The notes beneath the pieces were generated by a model that worked only from the letters and a program-made list of their open reading frames with translations, was not told the DNA's origin and ran no database searches. This document shows, one piece after another, positions 26,437-37,626 of a DNA stretch of 64,000 bases (the stretch's first letter is position 1; each line of letters opens with the position of its first letter). Made by a program: the position numbers and the translations under genes. The stretch lies in assembly GCF_006337105.1 (NCBI RefSeq), contig NZ_CP040871.1, positions 186,001-250,000 of the forward strand, written 5' to 3'. Source of the stretch: Thermomonas aquatica. Its GTDB lineage: Bacteria; Pseudomonadota; Gammaproteobacteria; Xanthomonadales; Xanthomonadaceae.

Positions 26437-28623
26437 TCAGCCCTGGTTCGCCGCGTTCTGCAGGCGGCCGGCGACCTGGTGCAGCGCGTCCTCGAACGGG
26501 CTTTCGCCTTCGCGCAGCGAGACCTTGCCGAGCTTGGCCATCGCCGCGAGTTCCTCGGCGGAGGCGACCAGCACGCGGATGCCGCGGCGGTTGACCAGCA
26601 ACAGGCGGCCGGAGATCGGGCTGATCCACGACACCTTGGCCGGTTCGATGCGATCGGCCGAGGTGGCGAGCTGGATCCAGCCGCCGACCTGCAGCTTGCG
26701 CATGCGCTCGAGCACCGCGCCATCGAAATCCAGGGTATCGGTGCCGGCAACCACTTCCAGCACCGGCTCCGGCTCGTGCAGGACGACCGGTTCCGGCGCC
26801 TGTTGCGGCTCGGGCATGTGGGTGGTGTTGTCGGCGGCGCGTTCGCCGCTGGCCAGCCGCACCAGGGCGTCCTGCAGGCAATCGATGGCGGCTTCCGCGC
26901 CATCGCCGAGGCAGCCGGAACTGGCCAGGATCGCCTCGAACCGCGGCCGATGCAGCGCCGGCAGTTCCTCGACCGGGGTGCGCAATTCGGCATGGTCGAA
27001 GGCCTGCATCAGCTCATCGACCGCCAGCATCGCGTCGTCGTAGCGCGGCGAGCCATGGCCATCGCGCAGCATCACCTGGATCAGGTGGTGCGAGGTGTAG
27101 CCGGACAGGAATTCGGTCATCACCGCCGGCAGCACGCGTTCGCCGCGATGCTGGGCCAGCAGGGCGTTGGTGGCGCTGCGCGCGTGCTCGAGCCGCTCGC
27201 GGCCGCGCTGGGCTTCGGTCGCGCGCTTTTCCGCCAGTTCGAAGCGCTTGCGGTGCTGCGCCATGTAGGAACGCAGTTCCTGCTCCAGCGTCTCGAAGAT
27301 CGCCACGTCTTCGTTGAACTCGGTGACCAGGCGATCGATGGTGCCATCGACGCGCCCCAGCAGTTCGCGTTCCTGCGGCGCTTCGCCGTGGTTGCCTTCG
27401 CAGGCTTCGGCGACGGTATTGAGCAGCTTGCGCGCGGGGTGTTCCTTGAACAGGAACATGCGGCGATCCTGCACCGCGACCTTGACGTAGGGCACCAGCA
27501 TGCGGCCGATCTTGCGGCGGATGTCGGCGTCGTATTGCGGGCCGTCGAGCAGCACGTCGAACAGCATCGCGACCAGGTCGACCGCATCCTCGTCGAGGCC
27601 GTCCAGGCTCAGGTTGTCGCTCTGGACCCCGAGCTTGCGCGCGCCGCCGAACACTTCCTGGCGCAGTTGCTCGGCCAGCGATTGCTGCGGGTTGCGCCTG
27701 GCGGGCTCGAAGCCGCTTTGCGCGTCGCGCTGCATCAGCGAGAGGATCGACATCAGCTCGTTGGAGCTCAGGGTCTGCGCCGGGCCGACCGCGCCCTGGC
27801 CTGCATGGCCGTTCAGCGCCGGCCCCTGGCTGGTGCGCCAGCCCTGCAGCAGGCCCAGCAGGTTGGCGAACACCGCCTGCTCCGCCGGCGACGGCGGATG
27901 CGACATCGCCGGCAGCGTGGCGGAATCGAATGCCTGCTCGCCGGGGCCCGCGGGTTTCGGCGCTTCCGCCCTGACCGTGGCGCGCAGCTGCGGGAGCACG
28001 CCGGCCGACACCAGCAGGGTGTTGCCGCGCTCGTAGCTGCTGCCCAGCGCGATGGCCAGCTCGCGCTCGAAGAACTTGAACACCACGATGCGCACGCCGG
28101 CATCGAGATCGACGCCTTCCAGCGCGCGCCGCAGCAGGGCGGCGATGAAGGCCGGGTTCATCGGGTTGTCGAGCGCGTCCAGCGAGTCGCGCCCGGCCAG
28201 GTGGGCGATGCGCTTGCCCAGCACTTCCAACTCCGGGGCGTGCATCCGGGTCAGGCTGGCGGCCAACTGTTCGTTGGCCAGCTGTTCCTCGAGGGCGTCC
28301 TCGCTGACCAGGGCCAGCAAGCCGCTGTCGGCGCCGCCCATGCCCGCGCGCGGGTCGATCAGTGCGCGGAAGCCGGCGATCAAGCCCTGCTCGAAGCGCT
28401 GGCCGATCTGGCTGCGGGCGCGGCGCAGGTCGCGCAACGCGTTCAGGCCGAAATCGTCGTGGCCGGATTCGCTGCGCTGGAAAAGATAGTCGTCCACCCG
28501 CCCCAGCGCGGCATCGAGCGCGGGCTTCAGCTTTTCGAGCGCGACCTTCTGCAGCGCGTCGAGCAGCAGGGCCGGGTCTTGCCGGCCTTGGCCGAACGGA
28601 TTGGCGGGGGGATCAAGGGACAT
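26437..28623 (-). CDS. DUF1631 family cytoplasmic protein
   Basis: A 728-aa protein with no signal peptide or membrane segment. The N-terminus (LLLDALQKVALEKLKPALDAALGRVDDYLFQRSE) and central helices (DAVDLVAMLFDVLLDGPQYDADIRRKIGRMLVPYVKVAVQDRRMFLFKEHPARKLLNTVAEACEG) match the DUF1631 family of Xanthomonadales, Pseudomonas and related bacteria. The C-terminal 100 residues (LRKLQVGGWIQLATSADRIEPAKVSWISPISGRLLLVNRRGIRVLVASAEELAAM) resemble a PilZ-like beta barrel, so cyclic-di-GMP binding is possible, which would fit a genome with RpfG; the RxxxR and D/NxSxxG motifs of classical PilZ are not clear. Function not established. Confidence 0.75.
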   Translation of the reverse strand: MSLDPPANPFGQGRQDPALLLDALQKVALEKLKPALDAALGRVDDYLFQRSESGHDDFGLNALRDLRRARSQIGQRFEQGLIAGFRALIDPRAGMGGADSGLLALVSEDALEEQLANEQLAASLTRMHAPELEVLGKRIAHLAGRDSLDALDNPMNPAFIAALLRRALEGVDLDAGVRIVVFKFFERELAIALGSSYERGNTLLVSAGVLPQLRATVRAEAPKPAGPGEQAFDSATLPAMSHPPSPAEQAVFANLLGLLQGWRTSQGPALNGHAGQGAVGPAQTLSSNELMSILSLMQRDAQSGFEPARRNPQQSLAEQLRQEVFGGARKLGVQSDNLSLDGLDEDAVDLVAMLFDVLLDGPQYDADIRRKIGRMLVPYVKVAVQDRRMFLFKEHPARKLLNTVAEACEGNHGEAPQERELLGRVDGTIDRLVTEFNEDVAIFETLEQELRSYMAQHRKRFELAEKRATEAQRGRERLEHARSATNALLAQHRGERVLPAVMTEFLSGYTSHHLIQVMLRDGHGSPRYDDAMLAVDELMQAFDHAELRTPVEELPALHRPRFEAILASSGCLGDGAEAAIDCLQDALVRLASGERAADNTTHMPEPQQAPEPVVLHEPEPVLEVVAGTDTLDFDGAVLERMRKLQVGGWIQLATSADRIEPAKVSWISPISGRLLLVNRRGIRVLVASAEELAAMAKLGKVSLREGESPFEDALHQVAGRLQNAANQG

Positions 28624-28716
28624 CGAGGTGCCTGGAGACGACTGACCGCACCTTACACGTTACGTCACATTTCGTCACAAGTCGTTGACCAGCGTCATGT
28701 TTCGACGCGGGCGCGG

Positions 28717-28740
28717 ATGACTGCAATCGTATGCAGTCAT
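28717..28740 (-). terminator. 9-bp perfect hairpin downstream of dnaJ
   Basis: ATGACTGCA, loop ATCGTA, TGCAGTCAT: a perfect inverted repeat 17 bp past the dnaJ stop. There is no T tract, so termination would be weak. The neighbouring 28660-28700 shows spaced copies of GTGACG read on the minus strand, upstream of the DUF1631 gene. Confidence 0.4.
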
Positions 28741-28756
28741 TCCGCCCTGGCCGCGC

Positions 28757-29884
28757 TCACGACACCATCCGGTCCCAGAAGCCCTTGACCCCATCGAGGA
28801 AGGTGGCCGACTTCGGCGAATGCCGGCGCGCGTCCTCGCCGCTGAAGCTGGCTTCGAACTGTTCCAGCAGGGTGCGCTGTTCTGCGGTCAGGTTGACCGG
28901 GGTTTCCACCGCGACCTTGCAGTACAGGTCGCCCGGGGCGCGGCTGCGCACCGACTTCACCCCGCGGTCGCGCAGGCGGAACACCTTGCCGCTCTGGGTC
29001 TCGGCGGGGATGCGCAGCTCGACTTCGCCGCCCAGGGTGGGCACGCGCACGGTATCGCCGAGCGCCGCCTGCGAGATCCGGATCGGCACTTCGCAATGCA
29101 GGTCGTCGCCGTCGCGCTGGAAGATCGCATGCGGGCGCACGCGGACTTCCACATAGAGATCGCCCGCCGGGGTGCCGGCCGGACCGGCCTCGCCCTCGCC
29201 CGCCAGGCGGATGCGGTCGCCATTGTCGACGCCGGCCGGGATCTTCACCGACAGGGTCTTGTCTTCCTCCACCCGGCCGGCGCCGTCGCATTGCTGGCAC
29301 GGGTTGGCGATGGTCTTGCCGCTGCCGCCGCAGTGCGGACAGGCCGCCTGCATCGCGAACGGCCCGCGCTGCATGCGCACCTGGCCGCGGCCGTGGCAGG
29401 TGGCGCAGGTGTCGACCTTGCCGTCGGCCGAGCCCGAGCCCTTGCACGGCGCGCATTCGGCCAGGGTCGGGATCTCGATGCGCTTCTCGATGCCGGCAAC
29501 GGCCTCCTCGAGGTCCAGTTCCATCACGTAGCCGACGTCGGCGCCGCGACGCGGGGCCTGGCGCCCGCCGCCGCCACCGAAGATGTTGCCGAAGATGTCG
29601 CCGAAGATGTCGCCGACGTCGTGGAAGCCTGGGCCGGCGTTGCCGCCGCCCATGCCGTGCTCGAACGCGGCATGCCCGTGCTGGTCGTACAGGCGGCGCT
29701 TGCCGCCGTCGCTCAGCACTTCATAGGCTTCCTTGCACTCCTTGAACGCGGCCTCGGCGGCCTTGTCGCCGGGGTTGCGGTCCGGGTGGTGCTTCATCGC
29801 CGCGCGCCGGTAGGCCTTCTTCAGCTCCTCGTCGCCGGCATTGCGGGCCACGCCCAGCACTTCGTAGTAGTCGCGCTTGCTCAT
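28757..29884 (-). CDS. dnaJ: Chaperone DnaJ (Hsp40)
   Basis: A 375-aa type I J-protein that stimulates DnaK ATPase. The J-domain holds the HPD tripeptide in [16 protein letters not shown], followed by a Gly/Phe-rich linker ([20 protein letters not shown]), four CxxCxGxG zinc-finger repeats ([32 protein letters not shown]) and the substrate-binding C-terminal domains. It is the last gene of hrcA-grpE-dnaK-dnaJ, 74 bp after dnaK with an 11-bp hairpin between them. Confidence 0.98.
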   Translation of the reverse strand: MSKRDYYEVLGVARNAGDEELKKAYRRAAMKHHPDRNPGDKAAEAAFKECKEAYEVLSDGGKRRLYDQHGHAAFEHGMGGGNAGPGFHDVGDIFGDIFGNIFGGGGGRQAPRRGADVGYVMELDLEEAVAGIEKRIEIPTLAECAPCKGSGSADGKVDTCATCHGRGQVRMQRGPFAMQAACPHCGGSGKTIANPCQQCDGAGRVEEDKTLSVKIPAGVDNGDRIRLAGEGEAGPAGTPAGDLYVEVRVRPHAIFQRDGDDLHCEVPIRISQAALGDTVRVPTLGGEVELRIPAETQSGKVFRLRDRGVKSVRSRAPGDLYCKVAVETPVNLTAEQRTLLEQFEASFSGEDARRHSPKSATFLDGVKGFWDRMVS

Positions 29885-29905
29885 TCGTACTCAACTTCCC
29901 TCACG

Positions 29906-29936
29906 GCGACGGGCAGACCACTGGCCTGCCCGTCGC
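29906..29936 (-). promoter_or_regulatory. 11-bp perfect stem-loop between dnaK and dnaJ
   Basis: GCGACGGGCAG and CTGCCCGTCGC form an 11-bp stem with a 9-nt loop. No poly-U follows on the minus strand, so it is better read as a transcript-processing or stabilising element that could lower dnaJ output relative to dnaK than as a full terminator. Confidence 0.6.
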
Positions 29937-29958
29937 GTTTCCTGCCTCGCTGCCGCGA

Positions 29959-31887
<1,929 letters not shown>

Positions 31888-31942
31888 GTGTGTTCCCTCT
31901 GGAATCTTTGAATGTCGGGGGCGCCGTGCGCCGATGACCGTG

Positions 31943-31970
31943 ATGTGGGGCTTTGGCGCGCGGCTTCAAG
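31943..31970 (-). promoter_or_regulatory. Sigma-32-like heat-shock promoter before dnaK
   Basis: On the minus strand CTTGAA (31970-31965), a 14-nt spacer and CCCCACAT (31950-31943) resemble the RpoH consensus CTTGAAA / CCCCATNT. It lies in the 102-bp grpE-dnaK gap, about 56 nt upstream of the dnaK ATG. Confidence 0.65.
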
Positions 31971-31989
31971 GGCCGCGTGTCGATGCCGT

Positions 31990-32493
31990 TCAGTCGTGCC
32001 TGGCGACCATCACCAGCGCCGGCCGCAGCAGGCGTTCGTTGAGCACGTAGCCCTTCTGGAAGGTCTGCGCGACTGCGCCCGGGGCCACGCCTTCGGCATC
32101 GACCATGCCCATCGCCTGGTGGTGCTCCGGGTTGAAGGCATCGCCGGCGGCCGGGGCGACTTCGGTCAGGCCGTTCTTGCCGGCGACGATATGCAGCTGG
32201 CGCAGGGTGAGTTCGAGGCCGGCGCGCAACGGATCGTCCGCCGCGGCGTTGGCTAGGCCGGCTTCCATGCTGTCGAACAGCGGCAGCAGGTCGCCGAGCA
32301 GGCGCTCGTTGGCGAACTTGCGGGCCTGCTCGATTTCGCGGGCCAGCCGCTTGCGCTGGTTCTCGAGGTCGGCGCGCTCGATCAGCGATTGCGCCTTGAG
32401 TTGCTCGAGTTCGGCGCGCAGCGCCTCGAGTTCGTCGATCTGCGGCGCATCGCCGGCGGTGTCGAGTGCATCCTGCATCGGGTCGTTGCTCAT
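31990..32493 (-). CDS. grpE: Nucleotide exchange factor GrpE
   Basis: A 167-aa GrpE that releases ADP from DnaK. A long N-terminal coiled coil ([57 protein letters not shown]) is followed by the beta-wing region ([47 protein letters not shown]), which is the family signature. It lies between hrcA and dnaK and is preceded by its own sigma-32-like promoter. Confidence 0.97.
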   Translation of the reverse strand: MSNDPMQDALDTAGDAPQIDELEALRAELEQLKAQSLIERADLENQRKRLAREIEQARKFANERLLGDLLPLFDSMEAGLANAAADDPLRAGLELTLRQLHIVAGKNGLTEVAPAAGDAFNPEHHQAMGMVDAEGVAPGAVAQTFQKGYVLNERLLRPALVMVARHD

Positions 32494-32540
32494 GTCTTGG
32501 GAGTCGTCATTCGCGGCCCGGTGCCGCGTCCACCGAGGCT

Positions 32541-32567
32541 ATGGGGCCGCGGCCCGACGGATTCAAG
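32541..32567 (-). promoter_or_regulatory. Sigma-32-like heat-shock promoter before grpE
   Basis: CTTGAA (32567-32562), 15-nt spacer, CCCCAT (32546-32541) on the minus strand is a very good RpoH match. The -35 box overlaps the hrcA stop codon (32565-32563), about 48 nt upstream of the grpE ATG, so grpE-dnaK-dnaJ can be induced independently of hrcA. Confidence 0.75.
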
Positions 32568-33612
32568 CGTCGGGGGCGAGCGCCGCGCCGAGCACGGCCG
32601 CGGTGGCCTCGACCACCGGGATCACCCGCTCGTAGGCCATCCGGCTGGGGCCGATCACCCCCAGCACCCCCAGCATGCGCCCGCCGCTGCCGTAGGGCGC
32701 GGTCACCAGCGACATCCCTTCCAGCGGCGCCAGCCCGGTTTCCTCGCCGATGAACACCCGCATGCCCGGCGCCTTGGCGGTGCGTTCCAGCAATTGCAGC
32801 AGTTCGCGCTTTTCGGCGAAGGCCTCGAACAGGGCGCGCAGGCGTTCCAGGTCGTTGATGTCCTGCAGGCCCATCAGCCGGGTCTGGCCGGCCACCAGCA
32901 TGTCGTCCCGGCTCGGCGCGAACGCCTGTTCGGCCAGTTCGATCGAACTGGCCAGCAGCCGGTCCATCTCGCTGCGCGCATTGCGCAGGTCGCGCAGCAG
33001 GGCGGCGCGGATCTGCGCCAGCGGCTGCCCGGCGAAATGGGTGTTGAGGTAGTTCGCGGCCTGTTCCAGCTCGGCCGGGTCGAACGCGCGGCGCACCTGC
33101 ACCATCCGGTTCTGCACCTCGCCATCGGCGAACACCAGGATCGCCAGCACCCGCTGCGGATCCAGCGCCACGAACTCGATCTGGCGGAAGGCGAAGCTCT
33201 CGCGCCCGGGCACGCTGACCATGCCGACGAAATGGGTCATCGCCGACAGCAGCTCGCTGGTGCTACCGAGCAGGGCCTGGGTGCCCGCGCCGGCCGGCAG
33301 CTCGCTGCGCAGCCGGCTCAGATCGCCTTCCGGCAAGGGTTTGACCTGCAGCAGCGCGTCCACGAACAGCCGGTAACCCTGCGCCGTGGGAATCCGCCCG
33401 GCGGAACTGTGCGGCGCGGCCAGCAGGCCGGCATCCTCCATCGAGGACAGGATGTTGCGGATCGTGGCCGGGCTGACGTCCAGCCCGGCATGCCGGGCCA
33501 GGGTCTGCGAGCCCACCGGCTCGCCGTCGCGGATATGCCGCGACACCAGCGTGCGCAGCAATTGCCGCGCGCGCGGATCGTCGGCGATGCCGGAGGCCGT
33601 GGGGCGTGCCAT
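32563..33612 (-). CDS. hrcA: Heat-inducible transcription repressor HrcA
   Basis: A 349-aa repressor of class I heat-shock genes. The N-terminal winged helix (RQLLRTLVSRHIRDGEPVGSQTLARHAGLDVSPATIRNILSSMEDAGLL) is the HrcA DNA-binding signature, followed by PHSSAGRIPTAQGYRLFVD and the GAF-like dimerisation domain. ATG at 33612 is supported by homology; there is no Shine-Dalgarno sequence and a -10 box sits only 6 nt upstream, so the transcript may be leaderless. No CIRCE operator (TTAGCACTC-N9-GAGTGCTAA) is visible near hrcA, grpE or dnaK. Confidence 0.95.
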   Translation of the reverse strand: MARPTASGIADDPRARQLLRTLVSRHIRDGEPVGSQTLARHAGLDVSPATIRNILSSMEDAGLLAAPHSSAGRIPTAQGYRLFVDALLQVKPLPEGDLSRLRSELPAGAGTQALLGSTSELLSAMTHFVGMVSVPGRESFAFRQIEFVALDPQRVLAILVFADGEVQNRMVQVRRAFDPAELEQAANYLNTHFAGQPLAQIRAALLRDLRNARSEMDRLLASSIELAEQAFAPSRDDMLVAGQTRLMGLQDINDLERLRALFEAFAEKRELLQLLERTAKAPGMRVFIGEETGLAPLEGMSLVTAPYGSGGRMLGVLGVIGPSRMAYERVIPVVEATAAVLGAALAPDA

Positions 33613-33618
33613 GCCGAT

Positions 33619-33647
33619 GTTGTAAGCGCCGTTCCGCCCGCGTGCAA
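33619..33647 (-). promoter_or_regulatory. Sigma-70-like promoter of hrcA, possibly leaderless
   Basis: TTGCAC (33647-33642), 17-nt spacer and TACAAC (33624-33619) on the minus strand. The predicted transcription start would fall at or next to the hrcA ATG (33612), which has no ribosome-binding site. Confidence 0.5.
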
Positions 33648-33689
33648 GCGCTATCGAATCCGCCCATCGAACAGGCACAATGCGCGCCG

Positions 33690-35348
33690 ATGCTGAGCCG
33701 CCTGTCCATCCGCGATTTCGCCGTGGTTGCCCATGCCGAGCTGGAATTCGGCGCGGGCCTGACCGTGATTTCCGGCGAGACCGGCGCCGGCAAGTCGCTG
33801 CTGGTGGATGCGCTGGGCTTCCTTTGCGGCGCGCGCGCGGATGCCGGCGCGGTGCGCCACGGCGCCGAGCGCGCGGAACTGGAAGCCGGCTTTTCGCTGG
33901 CCGATTGCCCGGCGGCGCGCGACTGGCTGCGCGAAGCCGAACTCGACGATGGCGATGACTGCCAGCTGCGCCGCACCCTGCGCGCGGACGGCGGCTCGCG
34001 CGCCTGGATCAACGGGCGTGCGGCGAGCATCGGTCAACTGGCCGAGCTTGCCGCGCTGCTGGTGGAAATCCACGGCCAGCACGAACAACAGGCGCTGCTG
34101 TCGCGCGCCACCCAGACGCAATTGCTGGACGCCTATGCGCAACACCCGGCGCTGCTTGCGGCCACGCGCGAATCCGCGCTCCGCTGGCGCGGATTGCGCG
34201 ACGAACGCGATGCCCTGCTCGCCCGCGGCGACGTGACCGAGCGCAAGGCCTGGCTGGCGCACCAGCTGGACGAACTGCAGGCGGAGACGCTGGAGCCCGG
34301 GGCGCTTGCGGAACTCGATGCCAGCCATCGCCGGCATGCGCACGCGGCCTCGCTGATCGCCGCCTGCGAGCAGGCGCTGCAGCGCCTCGGCGGCGACGAG
34401 GCGCTGGCGCCGCAACTGCAGCGGTTGCGTGCCGGCCTGCAGCGCGAAGCCGGCAACGAACCGCGCCTGGACGAAGTGGACGCGATGCTGGATTCGGCCG
34501 CGATCCAGCTGGACGAGGCGCTCGGCCTGCTCGAACGCATCCGCGGCGACCTGGACCTGGACCCCGAGGCGCTGCAGGAGATCGAGCAGCGGCTGGTGCG
34601 CGTGCAGGACCTGGCGCGCAAGCACCGGGTCGCGCCGGACAGGCTGGCCGCGCACCGCGATGCGCTGGCGCTGGAACTGGAATCGCTGGCCGATGCGGAT
34701 CAGCGCCTGCAACGCCTCGACCGCGACATCGCCTCGGCCCTGTCCGACTGGGACGCCGCGGCCACGCGGCTCGGCGCATCGCGCCGCAGGGCCGGCGATG
34801 CGCTGGCGCAGGCGGTCGAAACCCTGATCGCCGAACTCGGCATGGAGGGCGGCCGGATCGAGGTGGCGCTGGAAGCGACCGCCGACCCGCACGCGCCGGA
34901 TGCCAATGGCGCCGAACGCGCGGATTTCCTGGTCTCGGCGAATGCCGGCCAGTTGCCGCGGCCGTTGCGCAAGGTGGCTTCCGGCGGCGAGCTTTCACGC
35001 CTCTCGCTGGCGATCGAAGTGGCCACGCTGGGCCTGGATGCGGTGCCGACGATGGTGTTCGACGAGGTCGATTCCGGCATCGGCGGCGCGGTCGCCGCGG
35101 CGGTCGGCGCCAAGCTGCGCGCGCTCGGCGATACACGCCAGGTGCTGTGCGTGACCCACCAGCCGCAGGTCGCCGCGGCGGGGCATGCGCAGTACCGGGT
35201 CAGCAAGGCCGCGCGGGACGGCATCACCCAGTCGTCGGTGGAAGTGCTGGATGCGGCCGGCCGCATCGGCGAAATCGCCCGGATGCTGGGCGGCGCGCAG
35301 GTGACCAGGGAAGCGCAGGCCGCGGCGAAGCGGCTGCTCGGGCTCTAG
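33690..35348 (+). CDS. recN: DNA repair protein RecN
   Basis: A 552-aa SMC-like ATPase for double-strand break repair. The Walker A motif is in GLTVISGETGAGKSLLVDALGFLCGARAD, long coiled-coil arms occupy the middle (for example LDQTALGEL-type heptads in residues 160-370), and the C-terminus has the ABC signature KVASGGELSRLSLAIEV, Walker B PTMVFDEVDSGIGG and the CVTHQPQVAAAGHAQYRV switch. Length matches E. coli RecN (553). It is divergent from hrcA and its last codons overlap the convergent fur gene by 4 bp. Confidence 0.97.
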   Translation: MLSRLSIRDFAVVAHAELEFGAGLTVISGETGAGKSLLVDALGFLCGARADAGAVRHGAERAELEAGFSLADCPAARDWLREAELDDGDDCQLRRTLRADGGSRAWINGRAASIGQLAELAALLVEIHGQHEQQALLSRATQTQLLDAYAQHPALLAATRESALRWRGLRDERDALLARGDVTERKAWLAHQLDELQAETLEPGALAELDASHRRHAHAASLIAACEQALQRLGGDEALAPQLQRLRAGLQREAGNEPRLDEVDAMLDSAAIQLDEALGLLERIRGDLDLDPEALQEIEQRLVRVQDLARKHRVAPDRLAAHRDALALELESLADADQRLQRLDRDIASALSDWDAAATRLGASRRRAGDALAQAVETLIAELGMEGGRIEVALEATADPHAPDANGAERADFLVSANAGQLPRPLRKVASGGELSRLSLAIEVATLGLDAVPTMVFDEVDSGIGGAVAAAVGAKLRALGDTRQVLCVTHQPQVAAAGHAQYRVSKAARDGITQSSVEVLDAAGRIGEIARMLGGAQVTREAQAAAKRLLGL

Positions 35349-35746
35349 CGCTTCTTGCGCACGTACAGCACCAGCGCGTGGTCCTCGATCACGTAGCCGT
35401 GCTGGGCGGCGATCTTCTGCTGCAGGGCCTCGATCTCGTCGCTGTGGAACTCGATCACCTTGCCGCTGTCGACGTCGACCATGTGGTCGTGGTGCTCGCC
35501 GCGGTCGAGTTCGTAGACCGCATGGCCGCCCTCGAAGTTGTGCTTGAGCACCAGCCCGGCGGATTCGAACTGGGTCAGCACCCGGTAGATCGTGGCCAGG
35601 CCGATTTCCTCGCCGTCGCCGAGCAGCTGCCTGTAGATGTCTTCCGCGGTCATGTGCCGCGGCCGGGTCTGCTCCAGCAGTTCCAGGATCCGCATCCGCG
35701 GATGGGTCACCTTCAGTCCGGCCTTGCGCAGGTCCTGCGATTCCAT
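35345..35746 (-). CDS. fur: Ferric uptake regulator Fur
   Basis: A 133-aa iron-responsive repressor. The winged helix has DIYRQLLGDGEEIGLATIYRVLTQFESAGLVLKHNF; metal-binding residues are in AVYELDRGEHHDHMVDVDSGKVIEFHSDEIE (HHDH). The structural CxxC pair of E. coli Fur is replaced (HMVDVDSGK), so a cysteine zinc site is not conserved. ATG 35746 gives MESQDLRKAGLKVTHPRMRIL. Divergent from bamE, an arrangement conserved in Pseudomonas and Xanthomonas. Confidence 0.97.
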   Translation of the reverse strand: MESQDLRKAGLKVTHPRMRILELLEQTRPRHMTAEDIYRQLLGDGEEIGLATIYRVLTQFESAGLVLKHNFEGGHAVYELDRGEHHDHMVDVDSGKVIEFHSDEIEALQQKIAAQHGYVIEDHALVLYVRKKR

Positions 35747-35862
35747 TGGCGCTCCATGCATGCAACAGCACATGAACGCGAGCCGGCTGGGCGGCCGCAG
35801 GCACTGTGCCGCGAGGGCTTCAGTGTATCATCGGCGCCACCGTTCACTGCCCTCTCCTGCCG

Positions 35863-36273
35863 ATGCGCAAGCCCGTTTTGAGCAAGCTCGTTGCTCTCGT
35901 CCTGATCGTCATGTTCGCCAGCGGTTGCGGCGTGCTGTACCGGCAGCCGATCTACCAGGGCAACCTGCTCGACAAGGCCGCGGTGGACCAGTTGCAGCAG
36001 GGCATGGACAAGCGCCAGGTGATGACCCTGCTCGGCACGCCCTCGATCCGCGATCCGTTCCACCACGACCGCTGGGACTATGTCGCCAGCCGCCGTACCG
36101 GCCGCAGCGGCCCGACCGAAGTCAAGAACATGACCCTGTACTTCGAGAACGAAGCGCTGTCGAAGTGGGAAGGCGAATACTTCCCCGAGGAAGACTCGGA
36201 GCTGGCCAAGACGATGGCCAAGTTCGGCAACCTGGCCAAGGACAAGGACAAGGGCAAGAAGGGCCGCCGCTGA
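35863..36273 (+). CDS. bamE: Outer membrane assembly lipoprotein BamE (OmlA)
   Basis: A 136-aa lipoprotein of the BAM complex that inserts outer-membrane beta-barrels. Signal peptide and lipobox are MRKPVLSKLVALVLIVMFASGCGVLY (cleavage before C). The SmpA/OmlA fold motif QPIYQGNLLDKAAVDQLQQGMDKRQVMTLLGTPSIRDPFHHDRWDYV is clear, with a lysine-rich tail. The upstream -10-like TATCAT is at 35826-35831. Divergent from fur. Convergent with rnfH. Confidence 0.95.
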   Translation: MRKPVLSKLVALVLIVMFASGCGVLYRQPIYQGNLLDKAAVDQLQQGMDKRQVMTLLGTPSIRDPFHHDRWDYVASRRTGRSGPTEVKNMTLYFENEALSKWEGEYFPEEDSELAKTMAKFGNLAKDKDKGKKGRR

Positions 36274-36283
36274 GGCCGGTCTT

Positions 36284-36553
36284 TCAGGGCTTGCCCTTGG
36301 CGCGCGCGGCCCGCAGCCGGCGCGCCTGTTTCGGATCCAGTCGCAGGCCGCGCAGCAGTTCGATGCGGTCGCCCGCGTGCAGCACGGTCGCCGGCGTGGC
36401 GGCCTGGCCGAACACCGCCAGCCCGACGAACTCCGCGTCCAGCCGCCAGCCGCCCGCGTCCAGCGCATCGGCGACGGTCGCGCCGTCCGCCAGTTCGATC
36501 GACATCGACTGGTGCCGTTGCGGCCAGGCGCGCACCAGCTCGATCCGGATCAT
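36284..36553 (-). CDS. rnfH: RnfH/RatB family ubiquitin-like protein
   Basis: An 89-aa beta-grasp protein: [75 protein letters not shown]. The ending [16 protein letters not shown] is characteristic of the RnfH (formerly UPF0125/RatB) family. ATG overlaps the ratA stop by 4 bp, the conserved ratA-ratB gene pair next to smpB. Molecular role is not established. Confidence 0.9.
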   Translation of the reverse strand: MIRIELVRAWPQRHQSMSIELADGATVADALDAGGWRLDAEFVGLAVFGQAATPATVLHAGDRIELLRGLRLDPKQARRLRAARAKGKP

Positions 36554-36987
36554 GCCGCGCCGCCGCCGCGGTCCGCCTCGCGGACGAAATCGTCGACCAT
36601 GCGATCGGCCAGTCCCTGCATGCCCAGCGCCAGCGCCGGGCCCAGCAAGCGGTTCTGCGGCTCGAAGTCGAGCTTCAGGCTGACCTTGCAGGCGGATTCG
36701 TCGAGCGCGTGGAACTGCCAGCGGCCGGACAGGCGCTTGAACGGGCCGTCGCGCAGGGCCATGTCGATGTGGTGCGGCGGCGCCAGGGTGTTCTCGGTGG
36801 TGAACCAGGTGTGGAAGCCGCCGATGCCGAGGTCGAGGCGGGCGACGATCCGATCCTCGCCCTGCTCCAGCAGCTCGGCGGCCCGGCACCAGTCGAAGCG
36901 CCGCGGATAGGCGGCGATGTCGTTGACCAGCGCGAACATCCGCGCGGCGGAATGTTCGACCAGGGCACTGCGGACGATTTCGGGCAT
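36550..36987 (-). CDS. ratA: RatA, START-domain ribosome-association toxin family
   Basis: A 145-aa polyketide-cyclase/START-like protein ([54 protein letters not shown]). In E. coli the homologue RatA binds 50S subunits and can block 70S formation; in other bacteria similar proteins are linked to ubiquinone (Coq10-like). Here function is inferred from family and from the conserved neighbourhood, divergent from smpB. The [10 protein letters not shown] start is preceded by weak ribosome-binding sequence. Confidence 0.9.
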   Translation of the reverse strand: MPEIVRSALVEHSAARMFALVNDIAAYPRRFDWCRAAELLEQGEDRIVARLDLGIGGFHTWFTTENTLAPPHHIDMALRDGPFKRLSGRWQFHALDESACKVSLKLDFEPQNRLLGPALALGMQGLADRMVDDFVREADRGGGAA

Positions 36988-37029
36988 CGCGGCTCCAACA
37001 GGCAACGTCGATCGGCGACAATGCGCGCG

Positions 37030-37524
37030 ATGAACAAGAAGACCGGCAAGGATAAGCCAAACGGCGGCGGCACCATCGCCCTCAACAAGCGCGCGCGCCA
37101 CGAGTACCACTTCGAGGAGAAGTACGAGGCGGGCATGGCCCTGCAGGGCTGGGAGCTGAAGTCGATCCGCGCCGGGCGCGCCAACATCGTCGACGCCTAT
37201 GCGGTGGTGCTGCAGGGCGAACTGTTCCTGGTCGGCTCGCAGATCACCCCGCTGATCCAGGCCTCGACCCATGTCGTCGCCAACGACCGCCGCACCCGCA
37301 AGCTGCTGCTGCACCGTCGCGAGATCGACGTGCTGGTCGGCCGCGTGCAGCGCGACGGCTTCACCCTGATCCCGACCGCGCTGTACTGGAAGGGCAACAA
37401 GGTGAAGATGGAACTGGCGCTGGCGCGCGGCAAGCAGAGCCACGACAAGCGCGAGGCCAGCAAGGAGCGCGACTGGAACCGCGAGAAGCAACGGGTGATG
37501 CGCCGGCACAACAAGGACGCGTGA
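37030..37524 (+). CDS. smpB: SsrA-binding protein SmpB
   Basis: A 164-aa OB-fold partner of tmRNA in trans-translation. Family signatures are [39 protein letters not shown], and the basic C-terminal tail ([19 protein letters not shown]) that inserts in the mRNA channel. ATG 37030 is preferred over the in-frame ATG at 37021. It lies about 2.4 kb upstream of ssrA, its functional partner. Confidence 0.97.
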   Translation: MNKKTGKDKPNGGGTIALNKRARHEYHFEEKYEAGMALQGWELKSIRAGRANIVDAYAVVLQGELFLVGSQITPLIQASTHVVANDRRTRKLLLHRREIDVLVGRVQRDGFTLIPTALYWKGNKVKMELALARGKQSHDKREASKERDWNREKQRVMRRHNKDA

Positions 37525-37626
37525 GTCTCCCGGCGACGCCGGAAGACCCGGCACGCCATGCCGCCATCGCCGATTCGCGCCACCGGTGCGGGGGCGGCGG
37601 AAACGCCGGAAGCGGCGGCCCGGCGA

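Noticed and set aside
33613..33689. CIRCE operator upstream of hrcA
   Set aside because: No TTAGCACTC-N9-GAGTGCTAA or near match on either strand; also absent before grpE and dnaK.
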